Position numbers and translations under genes: made by a program. The notes under the pieces were generated by a model that was not told where the DNA came from, ran no database searches, and saw nothing but the letters and a program-made list of their open reading frames with translations. A stretch of DNA of 64,000 nucleotides from Pseudoips prasinana (Eukaryota; Arthropoda; Insecta; Lepidoptera; Nolidae). Of this stretch, positions 31,345 to 41,771 are shown piece after piece; position 1 is the stretch's first letter, and each line of letters starts with the position of its first letter. Where the stretch lies: assembly GCA_951640165.1 (NCBI GenBank), contig OX621265.1:13777001-13841000 (forward strand), written 5' to 3'.

Positions 31345-31614
31345 TTCGGCGACTTAGCCGGTAGCCCCCTTGGGGCTCTACCGGCTAAGTCGCCGAACAT
31401 CGATTTCTTAAATGGCGTTCAAACAAATAAAGGTTAAAAACGACTTAATCAATCGTTAAATTGGCTTCAACGTTGACAATCGTTTCCGGACCATTTATGA
31501 CGTCACATGTGGTCATGGAAGCCGATTTAACTATTGATTAAGTCATTTTTAACCTTTATTTGTTTGAACGCCATTTAAGAAATCGATGTTCGGAGACTTA
31601 GCCGGTAGCCCCCC
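31345..31614. mobile_element. Fold-back MITE, GGCTAAGTCGCC ends
   Basis: Arms start GGGGCTCTACCGGCTAAGTC (31373) and end GACTTAGCCGGTAGCCCCC (31614), ~95 bp each. A second inverted copy of the end at 31348-31372 makes an extra tight hairpin. A lone end of the family is at 40460-40497. Confidence 0.8.
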
Positions 31615-31746
31615 TGATCCCAAACTAGGCAGAGCTGTTCTATGTCAACCAGACAACTGATAAAAATAATGCCATGTCCTGCTGGTCGGATATTTCGGCA
31701 ATGGCAGTCTCAATAGAGAATAGTCATCTCATCATAATAAATACAT

Positions 31747-32028
31747 ATATATAAATACATAGTAAATGAGGCGCTCATAGCTAGATGCTCTCACCGGTCC
31801 GTAAGCGATCGGCGAGATTAAGCAACTAGGGTCGCGGTCAGTCCATAGATGGGTGACCGCCAAAGTGGTTTAATTTCTGAGCGTCTCCGTGCTTCGGAGG
31901 GCACGTTAAGCTGTCGGTCCCGGTCGTAGTCATTAGACAACAGTCGTTAAGCCATGTCAGAGGCCTACTGGGCGGCTTGAGCAACTCTGACACTAGGGTT
32001 ACCACTACCCATACGATAAGCAAGCAAG
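31747..32028 (+). mobile_element. 5S-rRNA-headed SINE with 15-bp TSD
   Basis: 5S-like CACCGGTCCGTAAGCGATCG, GATTAAGCAACTAGGGTCG and ATAGATGGGTGACCGCC, body CTTCGGAGGGCACGTTAAGC, tail AAGCAAGCAAG. ATCATAATAAATACA occurs at 31731-31745 and 32029-32043. The target is the 3' tail of the LINE at 32044. Confidence 0.88.
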
Positions 32029-32043
32029 ATCATAATAAATACA

Positions 32044-32166
32044 CTTTTTATTGTACACCATTAGATATACATAAAAGTTACAGGATCTCAAATAATTATA
32101 AAAAAGGTACAATGGGCGGTCTTATCGTTTAAAGCGATCTCTTCCAGACAACCTTAAGTTGGACTA
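32044..32166 (-). mobile_element. LINE 3' UTR end
   Basis: Minus strand: GGTTGTCTGGAAGAGATCGC to GTGTACAATAAAAAGTG, same family as 4865-5060. Confidence 0.7.
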
Positions 32167-32279
32167 TATTGTATGGAATTAGGAGTAGGGGTAGTGTATG
32201 GTGTAAAACTATAGAATATGATTAAGTATCTACTTAAGACTAATAGTGGTATCTACTTAATATTAGTACTACTAATCCT

Positions 32280-32530
32280 CATCATCAGCCTGATATCGTC
32301 CACTGCTGGACATAGGCCTCCTCCAAAGGTTTCTATAACGCTGCCAATTGGAAGGGATTGCCGTAGTCACCACGCTTGGCATGCCAGTTGGCGACCGCAG
32401 TTAGGTGGTAGCTAGTACACAGGTGACTGCTGTCCGACTGCCTGTTGTATCCCTTAGTCAACTTTAACGACACCCACGGGGTGGTATTGGGTGGCCCGGT
32501 TATTATTTCTGGTCCAGTGGAACTAACGGC
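32280..32530 (-). mobile_element. LINE tail fragment (CATCATCAG type)
   Basis: Minus-strand end at CTGATGATGAG; contains CAGCAGTGGACGATATCAGG. Copies or relatives at 40315, 43632, 44803, 45205 and 49690. Confidence 0.6.
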
Positions 32531-32587
32531 TTAATATTATTTATTTTAGTTTATTAGGTTCACCAACAACAAGTTTATACAAGCTCA

Positions 32588-33004
32588 TCTGGCGATGGCA
32601 AGAGGCCCGATGGTGTGACGTTGATCCCTTGGAGTCGTGGGAGACCTCTGGTATGGGACGCAACTTGTGTGGATACACTGGCTCCCTCCCACCTTCAAGT
32701 AAGTTCGCGTTCAGGCGGTGCTGTAGCGGAGGCTGCTGAGAACTCGAAACGGAGTAAATATGCTGTGACAGGTGATGGCTATATATTTATTCCGTGTGGG
32801 GTCGCAACAATGGGTCCCTGGGGCCCAAAAGCACGGTCCTTTGTCAAGGAGTTGTCTAAATGACTTACAGAGCACTCTGGTGATCAAAGAACTGGCACGT
32901 ACCTCGGCCAACGCATAAGCCTTGCGATCCAAAGAGGTAACGTCGCTAGCTTTTTGGGCACCTTACCCACAGATGGTGACTTGAAAGCGGTTTTTTATCT
33001 ATAA
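32588..33004 (+). pseudogene. C-terminal domain of an RT element with PD...D motif
   Basis: Frame: ARGPDGVTLIPWSRGRPLVW and DATCVDTLAPSHL, then GYIFIPCGVATMGPWGPKA and RSFVKELSK, an in-frame TGA at 32861, then YLGQRISLAIQRGNVASFLG to a stop at 33002. Homologous to the minus-strand element at 62285-64000, of which it is the C-terminal third. The PD-X15-D pattern resembles restriction-like nuclease motifs; this is inference. Confidence 0.75.
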
Positions 33005-33394
33005 GTTATTCTTTTATTTATTGTAATTTAGTATTTTGATTTTAAGTTTATAATGATAGTTTTAGTTTGTACGTAGTTTTAATCTATTTCCAATATCTAT
33101 GTTAGTATAGTTTTGATTTATTTATTACATTTATAGCTCATTTTAAACATAATTATATAAGTAACAATTGCAGTATAACTTATTACTTATAGGTAAAGTC
33201 CGCATGTACAAAACATTGGCACAGTTAAACATAACTACTATCTTAGAACTACTTAACTATTATTAACTTAGGCTACAGAATAAAACATTGTAATAAAATA
33301 AATCATGTTGAAATTTTTTTTTATAAAAATCTGGTAATCGAGAAAAAAAAACATCTAATCAGGTATAATAATAATATATAATAATAAAATATGC
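33005..33394 (+). other. AT-rich 3' UTR-like DNA
   Basis: Follows the retroelement stop and ends in GAATAAAACATTGTAATAAA at about 33300, plausibly the element's 3' UTR. Beyond that nothing is recognised. Confidence 0.45.
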
Positions 33395-33965
33395 GTGATA
33401 TATTTAACTGCACGTGCGCGCACGCAGAAGCATGTGGTTTTATTCCACGGCAGATCTGTTGGGATAGCTAACGGGAAATAGGTTAGGTACAGGATCGACC
33501 CCTGTACGTGCTCTCCGAGGCGCAGGGGTGCGACACCGTGAACTTGCGGACTTTTGGGTGAAACTTTATTTTGCTCAACATATATACCTATTAAAATACT
33601 AAATTATTTAGTTGTGTTAATTCCACAAATTGCCAGTTTAATAAAGAGCTGTCCCGTTCTAAAAAAATATGTAGATGCTAAAAGCCCAACACGTGTTTCA
33701 CTCCTCCATGGACCATTCTCACAGGATGAAAATCGTCGAGTGCTCGGATGACTTCGAGAGAGTTAGCATCCCTTATATCACGGCTTGATAAAACTGACAT
33801 ACATATACCTATTATTTTTATACATACGTTGACTGTCACGGATTTCTGCAAAGTAACGCTTGATTCTATAATTTAACAGAAAACAGTTATATGACTTTCT
33901 GGCCCGACCCGTGATTTGAACCCAAGACCTCACTATCGCTAGTTGAACACATTACCACTACAGTA
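33395..33965 (-). mobile_element. SINE family 3, split
   Basis: Body at 33395-33565 (CGTGCTCTCCGAGGCGCAGG in reverse) and head at 33885-33965 are separated by ~320 bp of unrecognised DNA. Confidence 0.6.
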
Positions 33966-34114
33966 GGATACGATACTACCACTTGCGCCTGACTAAATAT
34001 TCCAATAATAAGATGAACAGGCACTTCTACTCAGAACAGTCTTTTTTTCTTATGAATAATTAAAAACCTCATTTCAATTTGTGTCCCATTAAATATTTTG
34101 TAAATTAATAAGAC

Positions 34115-34212
34115 GCAGAAACGGCATTTCTGATGTATACTAAGTTATAAAGACACATGTAAGTAGAAGATGTGTCTTTATAACTTAGTTTACATCAGAA
34201 ATGTCGTTTCTA
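34115..34212. repeat. Palindrome, 44-bp arms
   Basis: 34115-34158 pairs with 34170-34212 (TTATAAAGACACAT / ATGTGTCTTTATAA) with few mismatches. Confidence 0.8.
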
Positions 34213-34340
34213 CTTAAAAATATTTAAGTCATACTGAAAATGCGCCTTATTTAAAATTGAGAATTTTAGAGTTGTGGTTGGTTTTTGTTAACTATAAAAA
34301 TATTAGCAGATGCGTCTTTTTTTACTGATTCCGAATTAAA

Positions 34341-34730
34341 AAGATGTAACGTAATTAACACCCCAATTAGAATATAATGTTGCAATCATAATACATACAC
34401 AGATTTTTTTATTTAACATGTATATGTATTGTTATTTACTAAATTAGTTCATTGGAATAAAGTATTTTTTTCTTTTTTCTGTATTGAATGATGGAATTTG
34501 TATGAATACAAATAAAACTGCGGTTTATAAGTCTTATTACTTTGACTTACGGTCCATTTCAATTGGTTTTGACTCTACAGGGTTAATATGACAATAATTT
34601 CCGTATTTTTTTATTATTTTAGAATAAAAAATTACCTATATTAAAAATGATATAAATCGATTCAGTAAAGGATTCTGAACAAACTATTTTCAGGAAGTGC
34701 GTTAATTGCGATACATGTTGTATACATAAC
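34341..34730. mobile_element. MITE N, full length
   Basis: Ends AGATGTAACGTAATTAACAC and GTTAATTGCGATACATGTTG; inner sequence as at 11607 but reversed. Confidence 0.85.
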
Positions 34731-34906
34731 TTAATTTCGACAAAAATTTTAGATCTGCCCTTTTTCCTTATGACGGCAGTACTCCAACGTCGTAGCGGAG
34801 CAATGAGGGCTACCGTTTTTGTGCTCACCAGTCGGCGCCACTGTCGCGGAAGGTCCACTATAGCTGTTAAAATCATTGTTATTGTGGACGCGACCAATGT
34901 TTTTAC

Positions 34907-35029
34907 GAAAAATATTTAAAATCCTGTTAAAGTGTTTCATAAATAGCATGCCGCAGTGTTGTGCAGTCCCCGCACAACACTGCGGCATGCTATTTATGAA
35001 ACACTTTAACAGGATTTTAAATATTTTTT
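34907..35029. repeat. Near-perfect palindrome, 58-bp arms
   Basis: 34907-34964 and 34972-35029 are almost exact reverse complements around a 7-base loop (GCATGCCGCAGTGTTGTGC arm tip). Flanked by GC-rich blocks resembling each other at 34790-34870 and 35155-35225. Confidence 0.88.
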
Positions 35030-35304
35030 CAAATTATTTACAGTCAACGAGCTGTTACTCATTTTGTAATTTATTTAGTTTTAAACCAACATTTTTAGTT
35101 ATAATCGCAGTTTTTATTAATAAACAGCGTAACCCGAACAAAAACAGTGCATTTTGACGTTTCGTAGACCTGCCGCGATGCTAGCGCCTCTAGCGGCAAA
35201 TTGATACGCGGTAGCCCTCATTACCTTAATTACTACTCCACACGTGCAGTTTATTCAAATTAGCCATTATAAAAGATCTATCCGTGATTATTTTTTTTTT
35301 TTTT

Positions 35305-35700
35305 TTAATAAAAAAGGATTTTATTCACGTAGACTTTAAAAAAGCGCTTGTAAATAGTCAGAACATGTTTGTAGTATTATAGTTGGTATACATTATTATT
35401 TCTAGTAACATAGATATTTAGGTACATATTGTATTGATTGGATTAAAACATTTATAAAATTTATTTTATAACAGCAATGATATTTAGCTAGCTCGTATCA
35501 AGTTATTGTCAAGAGATTATGTTTAAGTTTAATTATCTAGTTTAAGTCTAATATTTTTAATACATATTGTCAATGGTTCTGTCTATATTAAGATGTTATG
35601 ATTATGACGGACCTTGTGTTAATAACGACGGTCGCGCTTTAATGCTACCACCGGATCCAATGCGCCTCAACTGAGAAGACCCAGCGAAACAAACTCAGCT
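35305..35700 (-). mobile_element. LINE Z 3' end
   Basis: Near-identical to 2862-3260 and 28930-29345, including the coding end through CGTCGTTATTAACACAAGG. Confidence 0.8.
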
Positions 35701-35774
35701 CATTACCTACTATTATAGCAACACTGAGCGCAAACTCATAAGGCCACAGATGCCAGGCCCGAAAAACTAATTTA

Positions 35775-36368
35775 AAAAAAAAACCGGCCAAGTGCGAGTC
35801 AGACTCGCCCATGAAGGTTTCCGTAGCAACAACTATTTCAGTTGATTAAATGAAAGAAAATTGCGGTTTACGATTTATGACGTATTAAAAAAAACTACTT
35901 GATAGATCTCGTTCAAACCAATTTTCGTTGTTAGTTTGCATAGTAATGTACATCATATATTTTTTTTTAGTTTTATCATTCTCTTATTTTAGTAGTTACA
36001 GGGGGGGGGGGGACACTCATTTTACCACTTTGGAAGTGTCTCTCACGCAAAATATATCAGAAACCTCAATATTATTTTTGAAGTACCTATTCATAGACAC
36101 CCCACATGAATGGGTACCTACGATGAAAATTATTGTTTTTGAGTTTCAGTTCTATGTATGGGGACCCCCAAAAATTATTGTTCTTTTTCTATTTTTGTGT
36201 AAAAATCTTAATGCGGTTCACCGAATACATCTACTTATCAAGTTTCAACAGTACAGCTCTTATAGTTTCGGAAGAATGGCAGTGACATACGGACGGACAG
36301 ACAGACATGATGAATCTATAAGGGTTCCGTTTTTTGCCATTTGTCTACGGAACCCTAAAAATAACAAA
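35775..36368 (-). mobile_element. Family P element, long form
   Basis: AAAACCGGCCAAGTGCGAGT at left and GAACCCTAAAAA at right; opposite orientation to 13463. Confidence 0.8.
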
Positions 36369-36379
36369 AGGTAGGAGTT

Positions 36380-36845
36380 TCGACGCCAACGCGGGAAAAG
36401 ACGCCTCGTTCCATTATTCCATTTTCAAAAACTAGTGTAATTTCGAGTTATGTGTAAATATGGTGGCTTTTTTGACATAACGTCTTCGACAACGTACACA
36501 AGTGGAAAGAAGTGCCATATTGCTGTGAACTGCGATTTTCTGTGTTTAATCTAAAACTCCATAGAAGCCTCCTAGTATTAGTATTATATATTAGTATTCT
36601 CCACTGCTTTAATGGGGTAGGACAAGGACTATGACTTGACTGTGAGGGACTTTACTTGACATTAACTTCATTACAAAAACCGACGAAAAGAAATAATATA
36701 TAATAATACTTACTACTGAAGATGGCACAGAAGGCTGAAGAAGCCAGAGCCAAAAAACAAATAAAAATAAAACAAAATGTAGGAGGATTGGCGCCAACGC
36801 GGGAAAAGACCTAGTTCTCGTTCTCATTGTTCCATTTTCAAAAAC
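36380..36845. repeat. Direct repeat pair around unassigned DNA
   Basis: GCCAACGCGGGAAAAGAC followed by TTCCATTTTCAAAAACT occurs at 36383-36433 and 36790-36847. Related blocks recur at 37540-37800. Confidence 0.6.
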
Positions 36846-37545
36846 TTTTATAAATGGGTAGTATTTAAACGAGTGACTGTAAATCAAATGTTTTAAGTGA
36901 CAAAAATAATGAATTTACGTTACAGTATTACTAAGTGCGCAAATGACTGCGAGTGACGAGAAATCAACAGAACAGCAACTAACAAATATTAATTTGAGTT
37001 ACTTAAAATACAAAATGAGAAGCTTCATAATATTTGAGCGACCTAATATTTCTTCGCTTTGACCAATCAGAGAGATCAGAGGCTTGTGCGGCGGACTTCA
37101 AGCGCTATTGTTTTTGTTTAGTTTTGCATTGTATGTCTTCTGAAAAATTCAAAAAGCTCAAAAAACATGGGATTTTTGAAAACTTTCCACCACTCTCTAC
37201 CAACAATAGTGTCTAGCTAGATGGTCACAGTTCTAACCTAACCTAACCCAAATAACTTCCGGAAAACTCGTCTCTATCCTAATATGGAAGTTGCCCTCTC
37301 AGTATTTCTAGTCGCTCACTTAGTAATTTAGTCGCACGGCTAGAATTTTGATATCTGAAATGGATTAATTATAACCCACTATTTGTAAGCTCGTTCTGGA
37401 TTTTATTATTAATCAATATTCGTCGTTAGTTTAGTTAATTATTCGCTTACTCGAATTCATGCCGCTCAAGTTATTAAAACAGTATCTCAACATCAGTCGC
37501 TAAGTATTTTTGTATTCGATCGTTTTATAATTCCCCATTATAAAT
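36840..37545 (-). repeat. Repeat R, inverted partner of 42735-43575
   Basis: ~700 bp matching the reverse complement of 42735-43575 (e.g. AGATCAGAGGCTTGTGCGGC, CAGTATCTCAACATCAGTCG) with roughly 5-8% differences. It includes a short AACCTAACCTAACCC block. No ORF conserved between copies. Confidence 0.85.
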
Positions 37546-37606
37546 TCGAGTTGTTTTGAGTACATAATTATGGTGGATTTTTTGAGATAACGTCTTCGAC
37601 AACTGT

Positions 37607-37784
37607 GCCTCTAGCACGAGTTCCTGCAGTTTACTTACTCGATCACACGTACAGTTTCGTCCCATACATTGAGAACCAGAGTTTTAGTTCTTAATAGTTT
37701 CCGCGAGAGGCGCTGGTGCTCAATGTATGGGAGAAACTGTACGTGTGATCGAGTAAGTAAACTGCAGGAACTCGTGCTAGAGCC
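37607..37784. mobile_element. Fold-back MITE with ACTGT duplication
   Basis: Arms ~68 bp (GCCTCTAGCACGAGTTCC to GGAACTCGTGCTAGAGCC). ACTGT at 37602-37606 and 37785-37789. Inserted in a copy of the repeat seen at 36480-36530. Confidence 0.82.
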
Positions 37785-37817
37785 ACTGTACACAATTGGA
37801 AGCAAGTGTCATATTGA

Positions 37818-38030
37818 TGACTGCACGCGTAGCGCATAGGTTAAGACAGTGGCCTTGTAACTTCGTGTCTCGGGTTCGATTCCTGTGCAGGATAACTATT
37901 TGTGCGACCCATAAATATTTTTTCTGAGTTTGGATGTACTCTGTGTCCAATAATTACACGTTTGTAAAGTACCCCGCGACATAGGGAGTTCCCTAATCCG
38001 GGCTTCGTCTTTTAAAATTAAAAAAAAATT
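37818..38030 (+). mobile_element. SINE family 5
   Basis: tRNA-like head (GCACGCGTAGCGCATAGG, CGGGTTCGATTCC), body with ATTTTTTCTGAGTTTGGATG, end GGGCTTCGTCTTTTAAAATT and an A tail. Confidence 0.75.
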
Positions 38031-38754
38031 GCCGTGAATTGTAATTTTCTCCAATGCCTTGCTGTGGTAGGACTTTGATTGGTAAATATCTCAAATCAAG
38101 TCGCCTTCAAACGTAAGTGAATTGAGGGAGGAGGGGTGGAGGGGGGAGCGGGCTACCCTCCTGTACCATTCCCACCCCGCGGAAACTTATGGTTATGGAG
38201 ATATCCATGGTCGATGTTTTTCAATGGTCACCGTTCTAACCTAACCTAACCCAAATTATTTCATAAAATTACATTTTTGCAAAAATATCATGATAGTGAC
38301 AATGAACAGTTCAGTTTTGGGTATTTTTTGGAAAATTATACATAAAGGCGTTATAAAAAAATATATAACTTCTAAACACGAAAGCAATGTTTTTACGTTG
38401 TTTTACAACGCTGTAGGTATCGAAAGCGCTACGAAATGTATCAAAATTGCGTTCTGTTTTATACATTTGTATGACGTCTTATGATTATAAAAAAATAATT
38501 AAAAAATGTTGGCGCGTCTCCGGTAGAAAAAAATGCGTTTTATCACTTAGTACGAACCCCCTTAACCCCCCCATATACACACTTAACTCAAATTCAGGCG
38601 ACTCGATATGAGATTTGACTGTGACAGACTTTACTTGACTTTCATTATGACTAAATGACGATCCATGCTATGAGACCACTATTTATAATGATCTTCATAT
38701 CCATGGTCATGAAACAAATAAAAAGTTTTTTGTTTTTATCTTCGGCAATTATTA
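38031..38754. other. Unassigned DNA
   Basis: A G-rich patch at 38128-38150 and an AACCTAACCTAACCC block at 38238. The 64-codon ORF at 38290-38484 is not recognised. Part of 38600-38650 resembles 36640-36680. Confidence 0.4.
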
Positions 38755-38995
38755 CACATGACCATCTGATCCCAAACTAAGCAGAACTTGTACTATGGAA
38801 ACCAGATAACCGATATAATACATATACTACTTTTATTTTGTAAATACATCCTCATATAGATAATTACACCCAGACTCAGGATAAATAGACATGTTCATGC
38901 ACACAAATATCTCTCCTGGGTGGGAATCGAACCCACGACCTGCGGCGTGCAAAGCAAGCATTTGCCAACCACGCCATCAGACCCGTCAAAATCCA
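38755..38995 (-). mobile_element. SINE family 1, full length
   Basis: Minus strand: GGCGTGGTTGGCAAATGCTT (A-box), CGTGGGTTCGATTCCC (B-box), full body. Lies just inside intron 1, next to exon 1. Confidence 0.9.
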
Positions 38996-39058
38996 TGGTC
39001 ATGTCATAAATAAAAAAAAAAACAAGTTGTTTACAGAATTAACTATAGCTATACTTAC

Positions 39059-39305
39059 AGCAATAATATCTTTTCTCCGGCTGCTTCCCCCAACACAGCA
39101 CCGACCACTGATTTTTTACCCCCCCACACGTAAACTGACCCCTACCGCACCCCGCACATCCTTGCAACCCCGCCAAAATAGTATCCTCCCTAATCAAAAT
39201 TTTCCCCACACCGTTGGCTGGTATCACCACCACTTTCCCCTCACCATTTTCCTTTGGCAACATTAACGAAGCGGAAGTTGTTTTATCCACATTTTGGTGT
39301 TCCAT
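39059..39305 (-). CDS. CD36 / scavenger receptor class B gene, exon 1
   Basis: ATG at 39305 in good context (A at -3, G at +4). 82 codons plus 1 nt, then donor GTAAGTAT. The peptide starts MEHQNVDKTTSASLMLPKEN, has a Cys/Gly-rich part (GLQGCAGCGRGQFTCGG), and ends KQPEKRYYC. The single trailing T joins TG of exon 2 to give Leu. The resulting order is a basic KQPEKRYYC stretch, then the hydrophobic helix, as expected for the cytosolic side of a CD36 N-terminal anchor. The exon is much GC-richer than its surroundings. An N-terminal tail of this length is unusual for the family, where it is typically ~10 residues. The link rests on phase, strand and topology; transcript data would settle it. Confidence 0.7.
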
Positions 39306-39645
39306 TTTCGAAATTATTATTTTGAATTTAGAACATACTATTATGAATTATTATGGAAGAGCGCGCGACGTGTGAGCGGTTCAGTCGCTCAAACACTACT
39401 GGAGATAGATAGGGCATCTTTGGGTTATCAATTGTTTTTTTTTAATAGTTTAAAATAGGTTATCTGTGTGTTCGTTGTAGTTACTGATTTTTTTTATTAT
39501 GAAGAGAATATTATAATGTTATGTGACTACACGTGTTAGGTTCGTTCTACATAAGTGCCGGTTCAGTCCCGGCGCATGAAAACTATTTATTTGACTCATA
39601 TTAGTTGTTTTGTGTCTGAGTCGTTGTTCTTAAAGGTTTGGAGAG
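39306..39645 (-). promoter_or_regulatory. Presumed 5' UTR and promoter side of the CD36-family gene
   Basis: Directly upstream of exon 1. Contains a CpG-rich patch (GAGCGCGCGACGTGTGAGCG) at 39359-39385 in otherwise AT-rich DNA. No TATA box or clear initiator could be assigned. Confidence 0.35.
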
Positions 39646-39649
39646 ATAT

Positions 39650-39895
39650 TAATTGACGGGCCGGTTGGTATGAAAGGTAAATGCTTGCCTTTCACGCCAC
39701 AGGTTGTGGGTTCGATTCCCATCCTGAACATATATCCCTTTGCCCGAGTTTAGGTGTAATTGTCTATATAAGTATGTATTTACAAAAAGAAAGTAGTGTA
39801 CATACCTATATTGTATATTAGTTATCTGGTTTCCATAGTACAAGCTCTGCTTAGTTTGGGATCAGATGGCCGTGTGCAAAAAATGTCACAGGTTA
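39650..39895 (+). mobile_element. SINE family 1
   Basis: Head GGGCCGGTTGGTATGAAAGG, B-box GTGGGTTCGATTCCC, end GGATCAGATGGCCGTGTG. Confidence 0.9.
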
Positions 39896-40314
39896 TTATT
39901 ATTATTAATTAAGAACGTAACTATAATATTACCTATATTATAAAATGTGAACAAAGCAATAATATGTGACATAAAGTAATTATATAAGTATATTGATAAA
40001 AATGAAACGTACGCTTTACATTGATATACAAAAAACCCCTTTTTAACCCCTTGGGTTTTTTTACATATCAATGACCCTGTATAATTTATAAGATCTTATA
40101 TAAAACCCATATTTAAGCAAATAAAAATATTATATATTTGTTATTTTGTAAATAAAGGCGATCGGGGTCATAAGCCAACTAGCAAATAAGATTACAAATG
40201 TCGTTTTGGGTTTCGGGTTTGTACCTTGACTCAGGGTTGAGGTGACGTAGAGAGGCATTAGAGAGTCTGTATTAGGGCCATCAAAGAGTTTAATTAATTT
40301 GATTTTGTGGAGAT
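39896..40314. other. Unassigned AT-rich DNA
   Basis: No feature recognised. Confidence 0.45.
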
Positions 40315-40497
40315 AATAACAACTCTATGAAGTCCACTGCTGGACAAAAGCTTCTCCCGAGAATCAAACATTTTAGGGGGTCATGCCATAATCGCCACGC
40401 TTGGCAGACGTATTGGCGATCGCAGTAAGATGGTCATAGTACTCAAAGAATGCCCGTTCCCTGGGGCTCTACCGGCTAAGTCGCCGAACATCGACTT
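40315..40497 (-). mobile_element. LINE tail fragment plus lone MITE end
   Basis: 40315-40455: GTCCACTGCTGGACAAAAGC type tail. 40460-40497: GGGGCTCTACCGGCTAAGTC, one end of the MITE at 31345. Confidence 0.6.
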
Positions 40498-40502
40498 TTT
40501 CA

Positions 40503-41045
40503 ATTAATACCTGCAGCGCATTTATCTTTTAAATTATTTATAAGTATAAATACCTCCCTTTCTTCACTAGGAAGAATAAAAAACGATTTATGACAAAATG
40601 GTGATGGATGATCATTGGAGGTATTTGGTTTGTTTATATTAGAGAACCAAATTTTTTCTGCAAGTTCTTTTCCAATATTTGCAAAATATTTATTAACAGT
40701 ATTAATACTATTTTCGGGGTTTACAGGATTAACAAGATTGGATGATTGGATCATCACTAAAACCACCACGGTAGCCAGCCTCACAGTGCCTGTAGCGGGG
40801 GCTGTGGGTACTCGTGAACGATCTCGCCAGTACCCCCGCTGTACACAGAGCGTCCGCGACACTCTCACCCGGGGATGGTGTGACCCGAGTGCCTCCCCCC
40901 CTCCCCACAAGCGTGTTACCTGAGCTACAGCAGATTACCCTCCCGAGACCACCGGCGCTCGGAGGTAAAGAACTCCACTCGTTCCCGTCCACCAGCGGTG
41001 CCAGTGGCGGCGCCGCGCCGGCGCTCAATCGGGGAGAAGCCAATT
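40503..41045 (-). pseudogene. LINE ORF2 linker fragment with GC-rich upstream part
   Basis: Minus frame 40735-40505: NTVNKYFANIGKELAEKI, then SFFILPSEEREVFILINNLK and DKCAAGIN, the region between endonuclease and RT. It stops where the RT should begin. 41045-40740 is GC-rich and open for ~100 codons (LGRVICCSSGNTLVGRGGG). It may be the 5' part of another retroelement, but the junction is not resolved. Confidence 0.6.
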
Positions 41046-41770
41046 GACAACATTTCATATTTTTAACTGGTATGTATTATTGCGTTATTTAAAAGTAAAT
41101 CCAAAACTAGGGCACCCATATTTTTCCTTTTCGCGAAATTATGAACTTTTCATTCATAATTTCAATTTTGAAATTCGATATAATCTAAAAAGATTATATC
41201 GAATTTGCTTTAATGTACCCGTCAAAAAAAAATCACTGTTTTGTCAAACTCGTTGGCGCCTAAACTTGTTTACGTTTGTTTCATGTTTTCAATTTCAAAT
41301 TAAATTAAAATCGTCAATTGTAAATTAATTTCCAGTGTTATTAACCTTATTATGTTTCATTAAATCACCATGAAAGTTTCGAAATTTAAAACCGTGAGTG
41401 ACAATTGACAATTTGACATGTCTTGTTTGACATTAATGTTTTCGTTAAAAACATTGGAATGCTTAGGCAAAGGAAACTACCTCGTCCGCCGTATAAGTGA
41501 CGTCATCTCACCTTTTTTAGTTTTTATTTTTTTCCTCCGAAATGAATAAATAAAAACATATAAAAAATATATTTGAACTCAGGATACAAAAATAAAGAAA
41601 TGGTATTTATGTTTTAAAGTGGTGTCAGTTTTGAAATGTTGTCAATTGGGCGCCGCATACCCTCCCACGCTGGTCGGCTCTGTACCTAAGCCATGATGAA
41701 CAAACATGTGATGGTAGAGCAGTAGATAACTATAACCATCTGAATCTGTTTACGCCAAGACGAAGAAGAA
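41046..41770. other. AT-rich DNA with a weak candidate first exon
   Basis: At 41370 ATG (A at -3) opens MKVSKFKT and is followed directly by GTGAGTG, a donor-like site. No matching second exon was found. A 17-bp inverted repeat (TTCGATATAATCT/AGATTATATCGAA) lies at 41178-41210. Confidence 0.25.
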
Positions 41771-41771
41771 G

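Larger units (their letters stand above)
11293..39058 (-). other. CD36-family intron 1
   Basis: A ~27.8-kb intron with GTAAGTA donor at 39058 and TTTCAG acceptor at 11293. It holds most of the transposons listed here. The join to exon 1 is supported by phase (1/1) and by the resulting protein, not by transcript data. Confidence 0.65.

Noticed and set aside
31770..31860. A true 5S rRNA gene
   Set aside because: Only the internal-promoter half resembles 5S; the 5' and 3' parts are missing, and a SINE body plus target duplications follow.
33554..33751. Small protein gene
   Set aside because: No recognisable motif, no promoter or splice context, and it lies in an insertion splitting a SINE; left unassigned.
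37232..38255. Telomeric (TTAGG)n tract
   Set aside because: Only two to three CCTAA units, present as part of dispersed repeats at 37232, 38238 and 43190.
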